Origin: Rhynchopus euleeides | Taxonomy: Eukaryota > Euglenozoa > Diplonemea > Diplonemida > Diplonemidae | Reading direction: 5' to 3' | NCBI GenBank assembly: GCA_963210315.1 | Contig: OY723242.1 | Coordinates: 124,001 to 188,000, forward strand | Length of the DNA: 64,000 bases | In this document: in pieces, positions 1-9,432 of the stretch | Position numbering within the stretch: the first letter of the stretch is position 1 | Layout: every line of letters begins with the position of its first letter | Made by a program: the position numbers and the translations under genes | Notes under the pieces: generated by a model | Database searches by the model: none | What the model was told of the DNA's origin: nothing | Seen by the model: the letters and a program-made list of their open reading frames with translations, nothing else

Positions 1-165
1 AGGCAAATGTTGTGATTTGTTGTGATTTTTTGCGATTTGTTGCGGCCAGTTGTGATTTGTTGTGACTAGGTGTGACGTGGTGTGATTTGTTGTGACCAGT
101 TGTGACGACTTGTGACCCTTTTGTGATGAGTTGTGATGAGGTGTGATCTGTTGTGATCTGTTGTG
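1..165. repeat. Left arm of a foldback-like element (cut by window start)
   Basis: Irregular tandem array of a roughly 10-bp unit close to TTGTGATTTG. The reverse complement of the same array, in the same order of variant units (including the stretch around TGACCCTTTTGTGATGAG), lies at about 1286-1420, so the two arrays form long inverted repeats around a 1.1-kb interior. Inverted repeats built of short tandem subrepeats are typical of foldback-type DNA elements. The outer end is missing because the window begins inside it. Confidence 0.6.
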
Positions 166-230
166 ATCGCGATCCAAAATTTTAAATTTTTGAAATTTTG
201 GATCGCGATCACAACAGATCACAACAGATC
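145..230. repeat. Perfect 38-bp inverted repeat (hairpin)
   Basis: Positions 145-182 and 193-230 are exact reverse complements around a 10-base A/T loop. The arms contain two GATCTGTTGT units and the palindrome GATCGCGATC. The hairpin sits at the inner edge of the left foldback arm. Confidence 0.9.
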
Positions 231-687
231 GTATTGCAATTTGGGTTAGCGTGCTGGCATCGCAGCCTGGCCCCGAAGGACCATACCGTGAGGAACCGGG
301 CCCGCTATCCTACTCTTGCTCTACGTGACACCACACGGTTTCGCTCTCCTCCTCGTTGCGCTGTAAAGGAGGGGGGACACACACACACTGGAAGCCGGAG
401 ATTGCGCCTGCTGATACTGAGGCGCAATCTTCGCGACGACGCGTTGAAAAGAGCGCGGAATAGCCGCCGAACGAAAGATGGTGGGAGAGGGGATGCAGCG
501 GGTGCGCTTCGGAACCGCACGCAACACCCGCTTCTGGAGGAAACGTGAACGACAAGGACGGACAGCACGTGTCTTGCGCTCCAAGAAGCGCAAGGCTTGT
601 GAGGCCCGTGGGAAAGGGGAAGGCACGCCTGATCTAGCTGTGCTGATGATCGTGCGGGAGGAAGGAAAACCTGCTCTGTTGTTATGA

Positions 688-823
688 AACGAGCATCGCT
701 CTAGGGCAGATTCGTCTGCCTCCCGCATGTGCGCTACACGTTTCTGCGCGCGGGGAACCGAGGACTCAGAAGGGGAGGAAGGGGAGAAAGGAAGTCGACG
801 CCCCACGCAAGGGCTCGGCGACG
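688..823. repeat. Direct repeat copy 1 (about 130 bp)
   Basis: Shares with 1155-1290 the order CTAGGGCAGAT, TTCTGCGCGCGGGG, CCGAGGACTCAGA, GCCCCACG and AAGGGCTCGG with scattered substitutions. The repeat lies within the interior of the foldback-like element. Confidence 0.75.
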
Positions 824-1154
824 TGCACTCGTGGGAGAGCGTGTCGCTCCCCTGGTGAGACGGCGTTTCTGCCTGCCAGTCGGGAAGAGAGGGGGTTGCA
901 GGGTCTAAAGGCACTAGGGGCTCCTGACATGGAGAGGGTGGTGGGGGTGACACAGTGTCTGATGGGGGACTAAGCCGAGTGTCGACGGGCTGAAAGCCCG
1001 GCGAGTCATCCACAACAAGGGAAGGTGCAGGCGAGAGAGGAAGGGGGGAAGCAAGTTCTGATGGGGGCATGATACTATCCTCGTCAGGCCGAAGGCTTGA
1101 CGCTGAAATCGGTGAACCAGGGGACACGGGGGGTTGAGGTTCTACTCTTCTGTT

Positions 1155-1290
1155 GTTAAAGGAGCGTTGCCCCAGGGCAGATGCGCCTGTCTCCTGTATG
1201 GGTGCTACCCGCTTCTGCGCGCGGGGTACCGAGGACTCAGAGGGGAGAGAGGGAGAGAAAGGAAGGCGGCGCCCCACGTAAGGGCTCGGA
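1155..1290. repeat. Direct repeat copy 2 (about 130 bp)
   Basis: Partner of the repeat at 688-823. It abuts the right foldback arm. Confidence 0.75.
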
Positions 1291-1465
1291 CAACAGATCA
1301 CAACTCATCACAACTCATCACAAAAGGGTCACAAGTCGTCACAACTGGTCGCAACAAATCACAACTGGCCACAACAAATCGCAACAAATCGCAACAAATC
1401 ACAACAAATCACAACATTTGGCGTTGTGATTTGTTGTGATCGGGTGTGATTCGTTGTGATTTGTT
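1286..1465. repeat. Right arm of the foldback-like element
   Basis: From 1286 to about 1420 this is an array of ACAACAAATC-type units, the reverse complement of the array at 1-165. From 1421 to 1465 the orientation flips back to TTGTGATTTG units. This is the expected anatomy of a foldback arm, with a local inversion or second element edge at its outer side. Confidence 0.6.
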
Positions 1466-1492
1466 GTTTTTTCCCCCAGCCTGATTACCCCA

Positions 1493-1640
1493 CTTCTCCT
1501 GACATTTTTGCTCTTCCCTGTGTGTCTGGTGGTGGTGCGGTGTGTGGCGAACTCACGGGGCGGTGCAACCACTGCAATCCCAAGAGCAAATCACACACCC
1601 CCCTTGTGGGGCGTGGGGTGGGGTGGGATGAGATGCCACC
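1493..1640 (-). pseudogene. Orphan DUF4116-gene 5' leader (relic)
   Basis: The sequence matches the leader directly upstream of the start codon in every DUF4116 gene of the window (for example 18348-18440): the TGTTTGCTCTTCCCTGTGTG block, the GGTGGTGGTGCGG block and CTCACGGGGCGGTGCAAC are all present. Homology ends a few codons after the start, so only leader and start region survive. It marks a former family member or a leader transferred by recombination. Confidence 0.75.
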
Positions 1641-3524
1641 AGGAGCCACAAGCCCGTCAACGAGCTGCCTGGCACATGCACTGTTCCCGGTGTCCACGGT
1701 ACCCCCCTCTGTATGTGCGGGTCACTGCTGCCACACCCGTCTGTCACCCTGCTCTGCGCACCCTGTATGTTTCCGACGGGCAGAAGTGCACTGACACGAC
1801 ATCGAGTCTCCAATAGCCACAACCGGGCCATGCAGAAGTGGGCAGGCGTGGCAAAGAGGTCGTAACTCAGGAAACCAGCCTGTTCTATACAACGAGCAGT
1901 GCAAGCCGCACAGCTCGTCAGACAGCCGCCAGGCCAGGGTGCACTGTATGCCATTTATGCATTGTTGCCTGGTGGTGTGCACAACTAGACACTTCTTTGG
2001 TACCTTCTCCTGTGGACATGGCTTGGTTGGCTGTGATTGGCCGCGAGAGGCCGCAGTCCGACAGGACATAAGGTTCTGTAGGGGAAGGCAGACACCCGTC
2101 AAATGGTGAACCTACCATCTGACCGTCGTATTCCACAATGAAGTGCGCTGCAGGGGAGGCGGGGGAGGGGTGGCGAGAGGGTTATTGCACTCTGCAGGTG
2201 TAAGAGAATGCGCCAGGCGGGCGGTGCAGCACACCTTGCCTAGCTTGTTTGCCACCAGAAAGAGAGAGAGAGAGAGCACTGCGTGTGGCTGTTTCGTGAT
2301 GTTGTCAACACAGAGTGACTGAACCTTCTCCGCCCCTGCCCCCTGCCCCCATTCAAACAAACAAAAAGGGTGACGTCGAGAACCCGACAGCTTCCCGACA
2401 ATGCTCGGCGCCTTTCACCTGACAGGTGGGTACAGGAAAAGGGAACACACCAGTCGGCACCCCGGATCGAAGACTCCTCTCAAACGCGCTTAGAGAAAGG
2501 CAAAAAAAGGGCTAAATTTCGGTTGTTTCTTTCGCATTGCGGTGTCTCTGCTCCCCCCGGCGTGAGGTCTGTTGATAAAAATAATAGACGTGCCAATTGA
2601 TTTGTCATGCTCATCCACATCCCGTCCATAATCGCCGTGCGTGCGGGCCCGCCCTTCTTTGAAGCGACCAGATACCGTGATTTTCTTTTATCGATGTTGT
2701 GCTCTTGGGGCGCGCTCGGTACGGGCGAGGATCCCCTTGGCATGGGAAACAATGGGTTAGGGTGGAGGCCCAGTGTGTGCCTCGCTCTTGACTGCAGCGT
2801 CCGATGTTCAACCACCCTTACACTCGACGTGCACCAGGCGGTGGCCGCAGTGCATGAAAGGGAATGCCCCAGCAGAGTAGGGCGACACGCAGACACTGCC
2901 TGACACAGAGCGAAGGCATCCAAGAAGCTTGAAGGATCCCTCCCATTGGTTTGTTCAAACCACGGCCGACACAACACGAAAACCTGGGTCGTGGTGGTTT
3001 GACGTCTGGCAGATAAGTTCGACGGCTCGTTTTGTCGCACATACCTCTCATACAATACACACCGCACTGCCAGCTGGTGGTTTGATTGAATTATTGACAA
3101 TGTGTCGCACGACGACACGTAGAGACCAACTCTTATAACGCCCTCGCTTCGCACCTTGATTTTGAATTGCTGTCTGACAAGAGTGCAGCTGAAACGGCAC
3201 AACTTCACAACCCTTCGCCAAGGGCTGAAAGAGAGCCGGAACAGCTGTCACTGTTCCTCACCACCGCCACCGCCACCCGATTTTCGGAAGGGTGCGTCAA
3301 ATTTTCTTTCGGAATATCCGGGGGGAGTGGGGGCGTGCAATGGTAAAAGCAAAAGCCGCGGTGCGCGGGGGAAAATGTCACCGCCCTCCCCAACAGGCAA
3401 CGCCCATCGGGGTTCGGTGTGGGGCACGCCCACCCCCCCCCCCCCACAGAGAAGCACGTCGTGGAGAGCACGACCGGTGAAGAGAAAATACGACAGACAA
3501 GACCACCACTACACTCATCTCACA
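1641..3524. other. No recognisable gene
   Basis: Open frames here are short or low in complexity and none shows a known domain. Features seen are a (GA)n run near 2260-2277, a short homopurine stretch at 2150-2180 and a C-run near 3430-3444. I see no RNA gene or transposon end. Confidence 0.5.
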
Positions 3525-3623
3525 GGGGGCCTTCGCTACGGGGTGATCGTCAGTGCATTTTGGTGCATTTCCCAAGGAAACGAGGTGAAAACTGACGAAC
3601 GCAAAACGACCAGCGAAGACCCC
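3525..3623. mobile_element. MITE, copy 1 (GGGGGTCTTCGCT family)
   Basis: About 99 bp bounded by the inverted repeat GGGGGCCTTCGCT / AGCGAAGACCCC. It is flanked by ACA on both sides (3522-3524 and 3624-3626), fitting a 3-bp target-site duplication. The interior (GGGGTGATCGTCAGTGCATT, TTGGTGCATTT) is shared with the copies at 28153-28281 and 43862-43969. No coding capacity. A 3-bp duplication and a G-rich terminus would fit PIF/Harbinger-derived MITEs, which is inference. Confidence 0.8.
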
Positions 3624-5095
3624 ACACAGTGTCGCTGGCAATGATGGTACCACGACCCGGGCAGATCAGCGAACAGAAGTACTGTGAAAAGACCTCCTGC
3701 GCAAGAATCCACCAGGAACGCTGCAGTGTCGATCGGTGATCTTTTAAGACGGCTCCTCTGGCGGGTTAGCCTCGTTGATTCGGTGGTGGCGGTGGGCTGT
3801 GACGAGGCGAAACCTGTGGGAAATAAAACGGGCCGATGGAGTTGGCCAAAAAGAAGAGAGGTGGTGGCAGGGCAGGGATGACTGTGGGAAAACGGAGGGG
3901 CCGGAGGGGGAAGTGAAGGAGGGCGAGGTATGGAGGGGGGGGGAGGGGGGGGGGGGGTGTGCAAAGGCGTGCTGCGTGTGACAGGCGCGTCTCCCAGAAT
4001 ACGCAAGGCGGTAGCAGGAGGTTTACACAAGAGCCACACAGGACAGCCCTGCACACGCCAAAGGGGACGTATCAATTTTTGCGTCGGCAATACGAACAGG
4101 GCTGGCGGCGGATATCCCTGTTTTAAGAATGAATTTTAAACGAATTTCCTGCAGTGCCGCACGCACCACACACTTGAATCTTTTTGTATTAGTGTAGACG
4201 CACACCGAGCACTTGCTCTTGATGCGATCCCCACTTTTGTCTTGGTATCAAGGGTTAAGAATGTGCAAATTCCTGCAGAACTTACGAGTTTTGCTTGTCT
4301 TGCCACACATACACACGTTGGTTTCTTTGTTGAACGAAAGGCGGGAACAACTCCAGAATGATGCCCCTCGGCAAGGCAGGCCTTTTTGCTTCAGCGGCGT
4401 ATATTTTCCTTCTCCCGCTAAGCGGCCTGTTTCCACCGCCCCCCCCCCCCCCGGGCACCCCCCCCCCCCACGCACACCTGTGCAGCAAGTGCCAGGGAAA
4501 TAACATCGCCGGGCAGCGCAGTTGGCTAAAACTACCTGTGCCCTACCCACCCCTTGTCTCTCGTCGCCCGTTCGTATCGCGAGGGAGGGGAGCCCCGCTG
4601 CAGAGTGCAGTGCCAAAAACTAAACGTGGCGCCTCGGTGCCTTTACTCCTATGCCTAGCCCAGAGCCAATGGGAGGGACTTCATCTGCTGTCACACTGTG
4701 TGTCAAACTGCGTCACTCGCCAGCCAGTTTTGTGGTGGCGAGGTTCGCTTTTTCTGACTTCTCTGCACTTCTGTGCGAAGCCCCCAGTGCACGGTGGACC
4801 CCCACCCCCTGGAGCAGGGGCCTGGGCGACCCCCGCTCGCGGGGGTATGGACCCCCGATATATTTTTGGTGCCCAGACGACCCCCGATATTCCGAAATCC
4901 CAAAAGGGTCTACCCCGACGTGCGGGAGTCCGCCGTGTGCGGCATCGAGCGAAGCCCCCCTTAGGCAATTGTTGGACTAGCGGACCGGCATCGTTACGGA
5001 AGTTCCCGAGAGAACCTCCGAAATGGAGAGCTTTCCACACACGCTATTTCTGAGCGAACCTCACCCAACCCAAGGAAGAAGCAGCACAGGCAAAA
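3624..5095. other. No recognisable gene
   Basis: Contains G-runs at 3936-3957, C-runs at 4437-4470 and short GC-rich palindromic stretches near 4820-4840. Open frames are compositional. Nothing supports a gene. Confidence 0.5.
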
Positions 5096-5159
5096 AATAC
5101 AGCAGCAGTCTCTCGAGTCTTCCTTTCAGATGATTTTTGCATTGATCGCTTCCACCTCA
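5096..5159 (-). repeat. Split direct repeat B2 of element 1
   Basis: About 64 bp with TACAGCAGCAGTCTCTCGAG and ATGATTTTTGCATTGATCGC, identical to B1 (5491-5556) and to the copy in the deletion derivative (11356-11421). It forms the 3' terminus of the element on the minus strand. Confidence 0.85.
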
Positions 5160-5181
5160 ACCCGTCACTCGTCACGCGTTT

Positions 5182-5494
5182 TTTTTTCTCGCTGGCGCTA
5201 GTGATGTCGGCTGGCAGAAAAAACACACAACAAAAAACCCCCCCCCCCCGCGTGTCGAGTGACCTTACCTGTCTGAAGTACAGAAAATGTGTCGGGTTGG
5301 GTGGAGCATACACACACACATACACATATGTTCACACAACACAGGGCAAACCGCACAAACGTGTTCACACATCCGGCATCCTATGCGAAATACCCGCCGC
5401 TCCCCGGGAGCTGTTGCGGGAACCATCTGCTCTTCCGACCCACCGAGACTCTTGCCGTATTTTCTCTACCACACGGGGTGTGTTTTACCAAAAT
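5182..5494 (-). repeat. Split direct repeat A2 of element 1
   Basis: About 310 bp nearly identical to 10443-10750 (A1) and 11551-11857. It runs from the T-run before CTCGCTGGCGCTAGTGATGT to GTGTTTTACCAAAA and directly abuts B1. It contains a C-run of 11-12 that varies in length between copies. Confidence 0.88.
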
Positions 5495-5556
5495 ACAGCA
5501 GCAGTCTCTCGAGTCTTCCTTTCAGATGATTTTTGCATTGATCGCTTCCACCTAGG
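5491..5556 (-). repeat. Split direct repeat B1 of element 1
   Basis: Same 64-bp sequence as B2. Its internal side continues into AGGACCCTGAGGGC, shared with the B copy in the deletion derivative, which shows that that derivative came from the internal junction. Confidence 0.85.
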
Positions 5557-5614
5557 ACCCTGAGGGCCCTTGGGCCAAGGGACGCCACGCGTTTTGTTAG
5601 ATGGCCGGTGGAGT

Positions 5615-8335
5615 CTAGGGCGGAATGCGGACGTAGTGCTCTGATGACGACCCCCGGGTGTACTGATCTGCTTTCTGCTCATCAGTTGGGACCCACATGC
5701 ATTCGATGCAGAGCTCAGCGCCCTGTGCAACCGTGAAGAGATCCGCAAGTATTCCGTTTGCCACGAACGATGACGAATGCCCCCGCTGTATTGAGTGCAC
5801 GAGGGGTAGGTTGTCGACCATCAGACGTACCCGCTTGTTCGTATAGTGTAGGGCGGTAAGGCGTACTGCCTGGCGCGCCGCGTGTGCCTCCTTCAGGTAT
5901 ATGTGGTGCCCGGAACTCGGCCCCTGGAAATCTTCGTATGCCACGAGCGGAGCGGCTGTGTCGATGAGAACCCCCCAGCGCGTCGATGACGCGTCAGACC
6001 ACACTGTTACTGCGTCCGTCGGCGGTCGAAGTACCCAAAAGTTGGCCCGCATGCGGTGAGTACGCATCTTGATCTCGGCTCGCACTGAGGGTCGGACCGC
6101 CACCTGGCGATCCCACGCGCCCCGGTCATCGACTGAGGCAGCTGCAATGTCCTTCATGAAAGTCAGGGTTGACGGGAGGAAACACAGGTGGGCCTTCGTC
6201 GTGTAGGCATGCCACACCAAACCCCCCACGACTTTGAAGATCTCTCTTGGTGTAGCGGGCTTCCCCCCGACAACTGCCCTCAACTCTGTCCCCGACAGGA
6301 ACTTCTCCAGCCATGATTCGTCTGATCTGTAGCGGTGGTTTCTCAGATCGAACGCGATCCCGAACGAGGTGAATCGCTGCACCGGGTGCCCGTAGTCTGG
6401 GTCATCGAGGTTCATCACAGCGTTGGTCTCGGCGCACCGGTGGAGGAAAGCGTCAAACGAACTCTGTACTCCTTCCTCCGACCCCCCCAACACAATGAAG
6501 TTATCCACCCACGTGGCCCCCTCTTCCTGTGGCAGGAGGACCCGGGCGGAGCGGTGCGCGATGCAGGGTGCGAATGACCACCCCATGCACAACGCTTTCA
6601 GACGTGTGCGGACATAATCCCCTCGACGGTCACCCACGTTCACCCCGAAGTATTCGCGGATTTCCGGGTGCACGGGAAACTGGTAGAACCAGCTCTTCCC
6701 ATCAGCCAGTGCTGCCCAGCTGTGCGATGTAATTTGATCTATCACGTCGGTGATCGGAGGGAGGCGCATGTCGAATGGGTGCGTCATGAGGGCGTTGAGT
6801 GGTCTTCCATCCAGCACGAAACGCAAACCCCCCGACTTCTTTGGCACTGTGAATGCGTGCAGCACCAAACTCTGCGGGGCGGTCTCGAGGACTTCGAAAC
6901 CGATCAAAGCGCTGAGGTGTGTCCGCAGATGTCTTGAGACTTTGTCGCACGCGTCGGGCTGTGATTTAATCCGCTTGATGGCACCCGGGATGAACTTCGA
7001 GTAGAATGCCGCGGGGTCCGTGATCATGTCGAGGACGCCGTCAAGCTCCCCTGTGGTGTCCAGCTCCCGCAGCCTGTCGAGGTTCAAGAAACTGCTGCAG
7101 ATCGGCGCGATGTAGTCCGTGCCCGGCGCCGGTGTGGATCTAGTGGCGGGGGGCCGCGCCCTCCGAGATGATACCCTCACTGCGAAGCAGTCGTCGTACA
7201 GCGTGTCCAGGCCAGGCCCAAACGTGTCGTCATGCAGACCCGAGGCATCGACCTGCTCCTGTGACCCCTCTGGTGGAATGCTGCCGTCCCTCACGTACTT
7301 TCGCGTTCTAGGTAGCCAGGACAGCGAGGGGATCTTTGCCCGCAGAAGGTGATTGGTCACTGTGTCCCCGTTCCGCGCATTTTTCGGGACGTGGCTGCCG
7401 TGCGTGACACCTGCTCCAGCGCCGCTGTCGGGCAGTACCTCAACATGGCCTCCTTTGTTGCGTGTCTGCTCAGTGTTTGGATGTCGTCCAACGGCGTCCC
7501 CTGCAGGGCCAAATGATGTATCGCTCCCCGACGTAGTGAATGTGGGGTCAGAGCAGGGTTGATGCGTTTCACCGCCCTCGCCACCTTGTGGTAAGACACC
7601 CCCTCGAAAAGGCACTGCAGGGGGCTCGTTGTGGATGACAGGAGGCGGCGGAGACGTCCGAGCTGTTTTGGTGGCAGCTCCAGACCCGTGAAACGACCGA
7701 GCTTCCATGGGTCCCCCTTTGTGTTGCACCACTGCACCGCCACCACCCCGTCCGCCCGGATACGCACCTCCTTCGCCAACAAACCCCGCACGTCTGCCAG
7801 ACGCGCCGCCCCCGCCCAGCAGATTGAGATGGCCAGCTGTACTAAACTCCGCCTCTCCGCTTCGATGATGTCTTCCACCTCCGGGGCCGTCGCAGGGGGC
7901 TTCTGCTGCTGGGCCCGCAGAGCACCCTGTTTCTTGAGTCCCCTTCTGTAATCCATGAGTTCCTGGCTCTCCCCGAGCTGCACCCCCTCGTACCGCTTCA
8001 GTGCCGCTCCGATGTTGACCGTGTACTGCAGCGCTGTGCTCCGTGTCCTCGAGTCGATGCATCGGAGTTTTGCCGTCCAGAGGATGATTGCCATGTCGTG
8101 GGAGATCCGCCCCCTCCCCTTTTCCCAGTTTTCCTTGAACCTTCGGTACCGTCTGTAACAGCTCCTGATGCTGCGCCAATATGACTCCGAGAGGCAGTCC
8201 GCCAGTGTCTGCCTTGCCGATCTTAAAATCTTCTCTCGCTGAGTTGTTGTCAGGGGGGGTTCTGTTGCTTCCCGCTGCATCGGTGCGGGAGGTGGAGGGA
8301 CCGGCCTCAAGGCCAGTCACTGCCGGTCCTTTCCC
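5615..8335 (-). CDS. Reverse transcriptase-RNase H (element 1), expressed by -1 frameshift from gag
   Basis: Counting from the GTG at 8320 the frame has 901 codons. Residues 1-about 320 overlap the recombinase gene in another frame. Residues about 400-620 are the RT: FVLDGRPLNALM, the motif A region with D540 (LADGKSWFYQF), LCMGWSFAP and motif C as WVDN at 604-607. Residues about 770-890 are an RNase H with D776, E811, D836 and D885 (VPTDEQKADQYTRG). There is no ATG near the 5' end; the frame is open across the last 49 bases of gag and is -1 relative to it, so a Gag-RT fusion by frameshifting at 8329-8335 is the likely route. Motif C reads VDN, not the usual DD, and element 2 shares this. It would copy element RNA into DNA in a cytoplasmic or nuclear particle. 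Confidence 0.85.
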   Translation of the reverse strand, partial: GKGPAVTGLEAGPSTSRTDAAGSNRTPPDNNSAREDFKIGKADTGGLPLGVILAQHQELLQTVPKVQGKLGKGEGADLPRHGNHPLDGKTPMHRLEDTEHSAAVHGQHRSGTEAVRGGAARGEPGTHGLQKGTQETGCSAGPAAEAPCDGPGGGRHHRSGEAEFSTAGHLNLLGGGGASGRRAGFVGEGGAYPGGRGGGGAVVQHKGGPMEARSFHGSGAATKTARTSPPPPVIHNEPPAVPFRGGVLPQGGEGGETHQPCSDPTFTTSGSDTSFGPAGDAVGRHPNTEQTRNKGGHVEVLPDSGAGAGVTHGSHVPKNARNGDTVTNHLLRAKIPSLSWLPRTRKYVRDGSIPPEGSQEQVDASGLHDDTFGPGLDTLYDDCFAVRVSSRRARPPATRSTPAPGTDYIAPICSSFLNLDRLRELDTTGELDGVLDMITDPAAFYSKFIPGAIKRIKSQPDACDKVSRHLRTHLSALIGFEVLETAPQSLVLHAFTVPKKSGGLRFVLDGRPLNALMTHPFDMRLPPITDVIDQITSHSWAALADGKSWFYQFPVHPEIREYFGVNVGDRRGDYVRTRLKALCMGWSFAPCIAHRSARVLLPQEEGATWVDNFIVLGGSEEGVQSSFDAFLHRCAETNAVMNLDDPDYGHPVQRFTSFGIAFDLRNHRYRSDESWLEKFLSGTELRAVVGGKPATPREIFKVVGGLVWHAYTTKAHLCFLPSTLTFMKDIAAASVDDRGAWDRQVAVRPSVRAEIKMRTHRMRANFWVLRPPTDAVTVWSDASSTRWGVLIDTAAPLVAYEDFQGPSSGHHIYLKEAHAARQAVRLTALHYTNKRVRLMVDNLPLVHSIQRGHSSSFVANGILADLFTVAQGAELCIECMWVPTDEQKADQYTRGSSSEHYVRIPP
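7357..8316 (-). CDS. Tyrosine recombinase (element 1)
   Basis: The frame is open directly after the gag TGA (8319-8317) and is in the gag frame; the first ATG is at 8280, giving 307 residues. Counted from the TTG at 8310, the catalytic set is R170 (GAARLADVRGL), K198 (NTKGDP), H257 and R260 (HSLRRG), H283 (LSRHAT) and Y292 (MLRYC), matching the R-K-H-R-H-Y pattern of phage-integrase-type recombinases. The N-terminal part (YWRSIRSCYRRYRRF) resembles a SAM-like core-binding segment. It would integrate a circular DNA copy. The whole gene lies inside the RT frame. Expression by TGA readthrough (TGA followed by C) or by reinitiation is possible; the sequence does not decide. Confidence 0.9.
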   Translation of the reverse strand: MALRPVPPPPAPMQREATEPPLTTTQREKILRSARQTLADCLSESYWRSIRSCYRRYRRFKENWEKGRGRISHDMAIILWTAKLRCIDSRTRSTALQYTVNIGAALKRYEGVQLGESQELMDYRRGLKKQGALRAQQQKPPATAPEVEDIIEAERRSLVQLAISICWAGAARLADVRGLLAKEVRIRADGVVAVQWCNTKGDPWKLGRFTGLELPPKQLGRLRRLLSSTTSPLQCLFEGVSYHKVARAVKRINPALTPHSLRRGAIHHLALQGTPLDDIQTLSRHATKEAMLRYCPTAALEQVSRTAATSRKMRGTGTQ

Positions 8336-9432
8336 GGCTTTCCGCCCGGCGCCTTTCTGTCCCAGTCACGATCGCGAGTCGTAGGTGGTGCTGCCTGCTT
8401 CCTGTCGCGGCTGTGGGCCGGGACGGACCTCTGCTGGCGTGAGTTCCGGTAGTCACGGTCCCTCCTGTCCCCGTCCCGTCCGCGGTGCTCCCCCTCCTTC
8501 TTTGCCTCTTCAGCCACTCCTTTCAGCAGGCGCCGCTGGGCCGTCTCCGAGAAATCCTTTGGCGCGATGATTTCAGCCCTCGCCACGTACTCCCTCCGGT
8601 GCTTCGGGCCGTACAGCCCCAGCTGCGTAATCCCTGTCAGCTGGTTGATGTTGGAGTGCAGCATGCGGATGATGCCCTCCTTCGGGGGTTCGCCGTCGGT
8701 GATGAGGTCCAGTGTGTTCGTCAGTGTGCTGAGATACTGTGCGACGTCGTACTCGTACGCCTTCGCGTCCTCGATGTTCACGGGCAGGGCGTCTTCCCTG
8801 AAGGCCTTCCTGCATCTGTCCCGGATCTTCTCCCGGATCGCGGGCACCTCCAGGTCCCGCCATGTCCCCACTGTGTGAGGCGAGAACTCCGGTGCCAGGG
8901 TGGCCCCCAGCTGCTTTTTGAGATTTTTAGTCTCAAACTCCAGTTGCTGGATCCGCAAAAGGAGGGGGGGCTTCTCGCGCTCTAGCGTGTCCACCCGTTT
9001 TGCCAAAGCGGCGATCGTCGCGCGCAGTTCCCCCTGTGTGTCGACACCCGGCTGCCTCAGCGACGACTCGTCGTCCGACGCCCCCAGCGACGCGTCGTGG
9101 GGGTCCTCCGAGAGGGACAGGGAGTCGGGATCCCGAGTGTCCCCCGGGGGATTGTCGCGATGTTGCTCCATCGCGCACATCGGGCACACCCACGTCGGTT
9201 CCCCCAAACCCTGCACAAAATCCCCAGACACGTTTTTCGGGAGGAAAGCCCGGATGCAGGTCTTACAGGCCGCCCGCCCGCAAGTGCTGCAATGGCCCCT
9301 TCCCCGCGAGGTGTGCTCCGCCTGGCAGTGTGGCGTGAACACGCAGGTGTCCACTGCCACTTCCGGATCCCCGTACCCCGTCACGACTGGCACCCCCAAC
9401 CAGTCCATGTCGTGGGGGTGCATGTCCGACAT
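8317..9432 (-). CDS. Gag-like protein with N-terminal zinc-binding domain (element 1)
   Basis: I chose the ATG at 9432 (MSDMHPHDMDW) since the open frame further upstream is only the tandem array. The product is 371 residues. Near residues 25-90 it has paired Cys/His motifs (CSTCGRAACKTC, then WVCPMC), a RING/PHD-like treble rather than a CCHC knuckle. A coiled-coil follows (LAKRVDTLEREKPPLLLRIQ). The C-terminus is Arg/Lys/Asp-rich (RGRDGDRRDRD), fit for nucleic-acid binding. Element 2 encodes a clear relative with the same Cys pattern. Gag would form the particle around element RNA. It ends at TGA 8319-8317, 12 bases beyond a slippery heptamer. Confidence 0.8.
   Translation of the reverse strand: MSDMHPHDMDWLGVPVVTGYGDPEVAVDTCVFTPHCQAEHTSRGRGHCSTCGRAACKTCIRAFLPKNVSGDFVQGLGEPTWVCPMCAMEQHRDNPPGDTRDPDSLSLSEDPHDASLGASDDESSLRQPGVDTQGELRATIAALAKRVDTLEREKPPLLLRIQQLEFETKNLKKQLGATLAPEFSPHTVGTWRDLEVPAIREKIRDRCRKAFREDALPVNIEDAKAYEYDVAQYLSTLTNTLDLITDGEPPKEGIIRMLHSNINQLTGITQLGLYGPKHRREYVARAEIIAPKDFSETAQRRLLKGVAEEAKKEGEHRGRDGDRRDRDYRNSRQQRSVPAHSRDRKQAAPPTTRDRDWDRKAPGGKPGKDRQ
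8329..8335 (-). promoter_or_regulatory. Candidate -1 ribosomal frameshift site G_GGA_AAG (element 1)
   Basis: The minus-strand codons are CCG GGA AAG, giving G_GGA_AAG in gag phase, the canonical X_XXY_YYZ form. Slipping by -1 enters the RT frame, which is open from 8365 downstream. The gag stop follows 9 bases after the heptamer. Element 2 has the identical heptamer in the same phase at 45636-45642. Confidence 0.7.

Larger units (their letters stand above)
321..1301 (-). other. Ser/Pro-rich open frame inside the foldback element
   Basis: A 326-codon frame is open on the minus strand between the foldback arms. It is low in complexity (Ser, Pro, Arg) and contains an internal duplication: a segment with GRRLPFSPS and SSVPRAQKRVA occurs near both ends. 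No domain is recognisable. The duplication is visible in the DNA as a direct repeat (688-823 and 1155-1290), so the open frame may simply reflect GC-rich composition. Coding status is unproven. Confidence 0.12.

Noticed and set aside
1-165. Telomeric repeat at the window start
   Set aside because: Units are irregular and an inverted copy exists 1.1 kb inside, so it is a foldback arm.
2480-3208. 242-codon minus-strand open frame
   Set aside because: No ATG at its head, no domain, and composition typical of non-coding GC-rich DNA.
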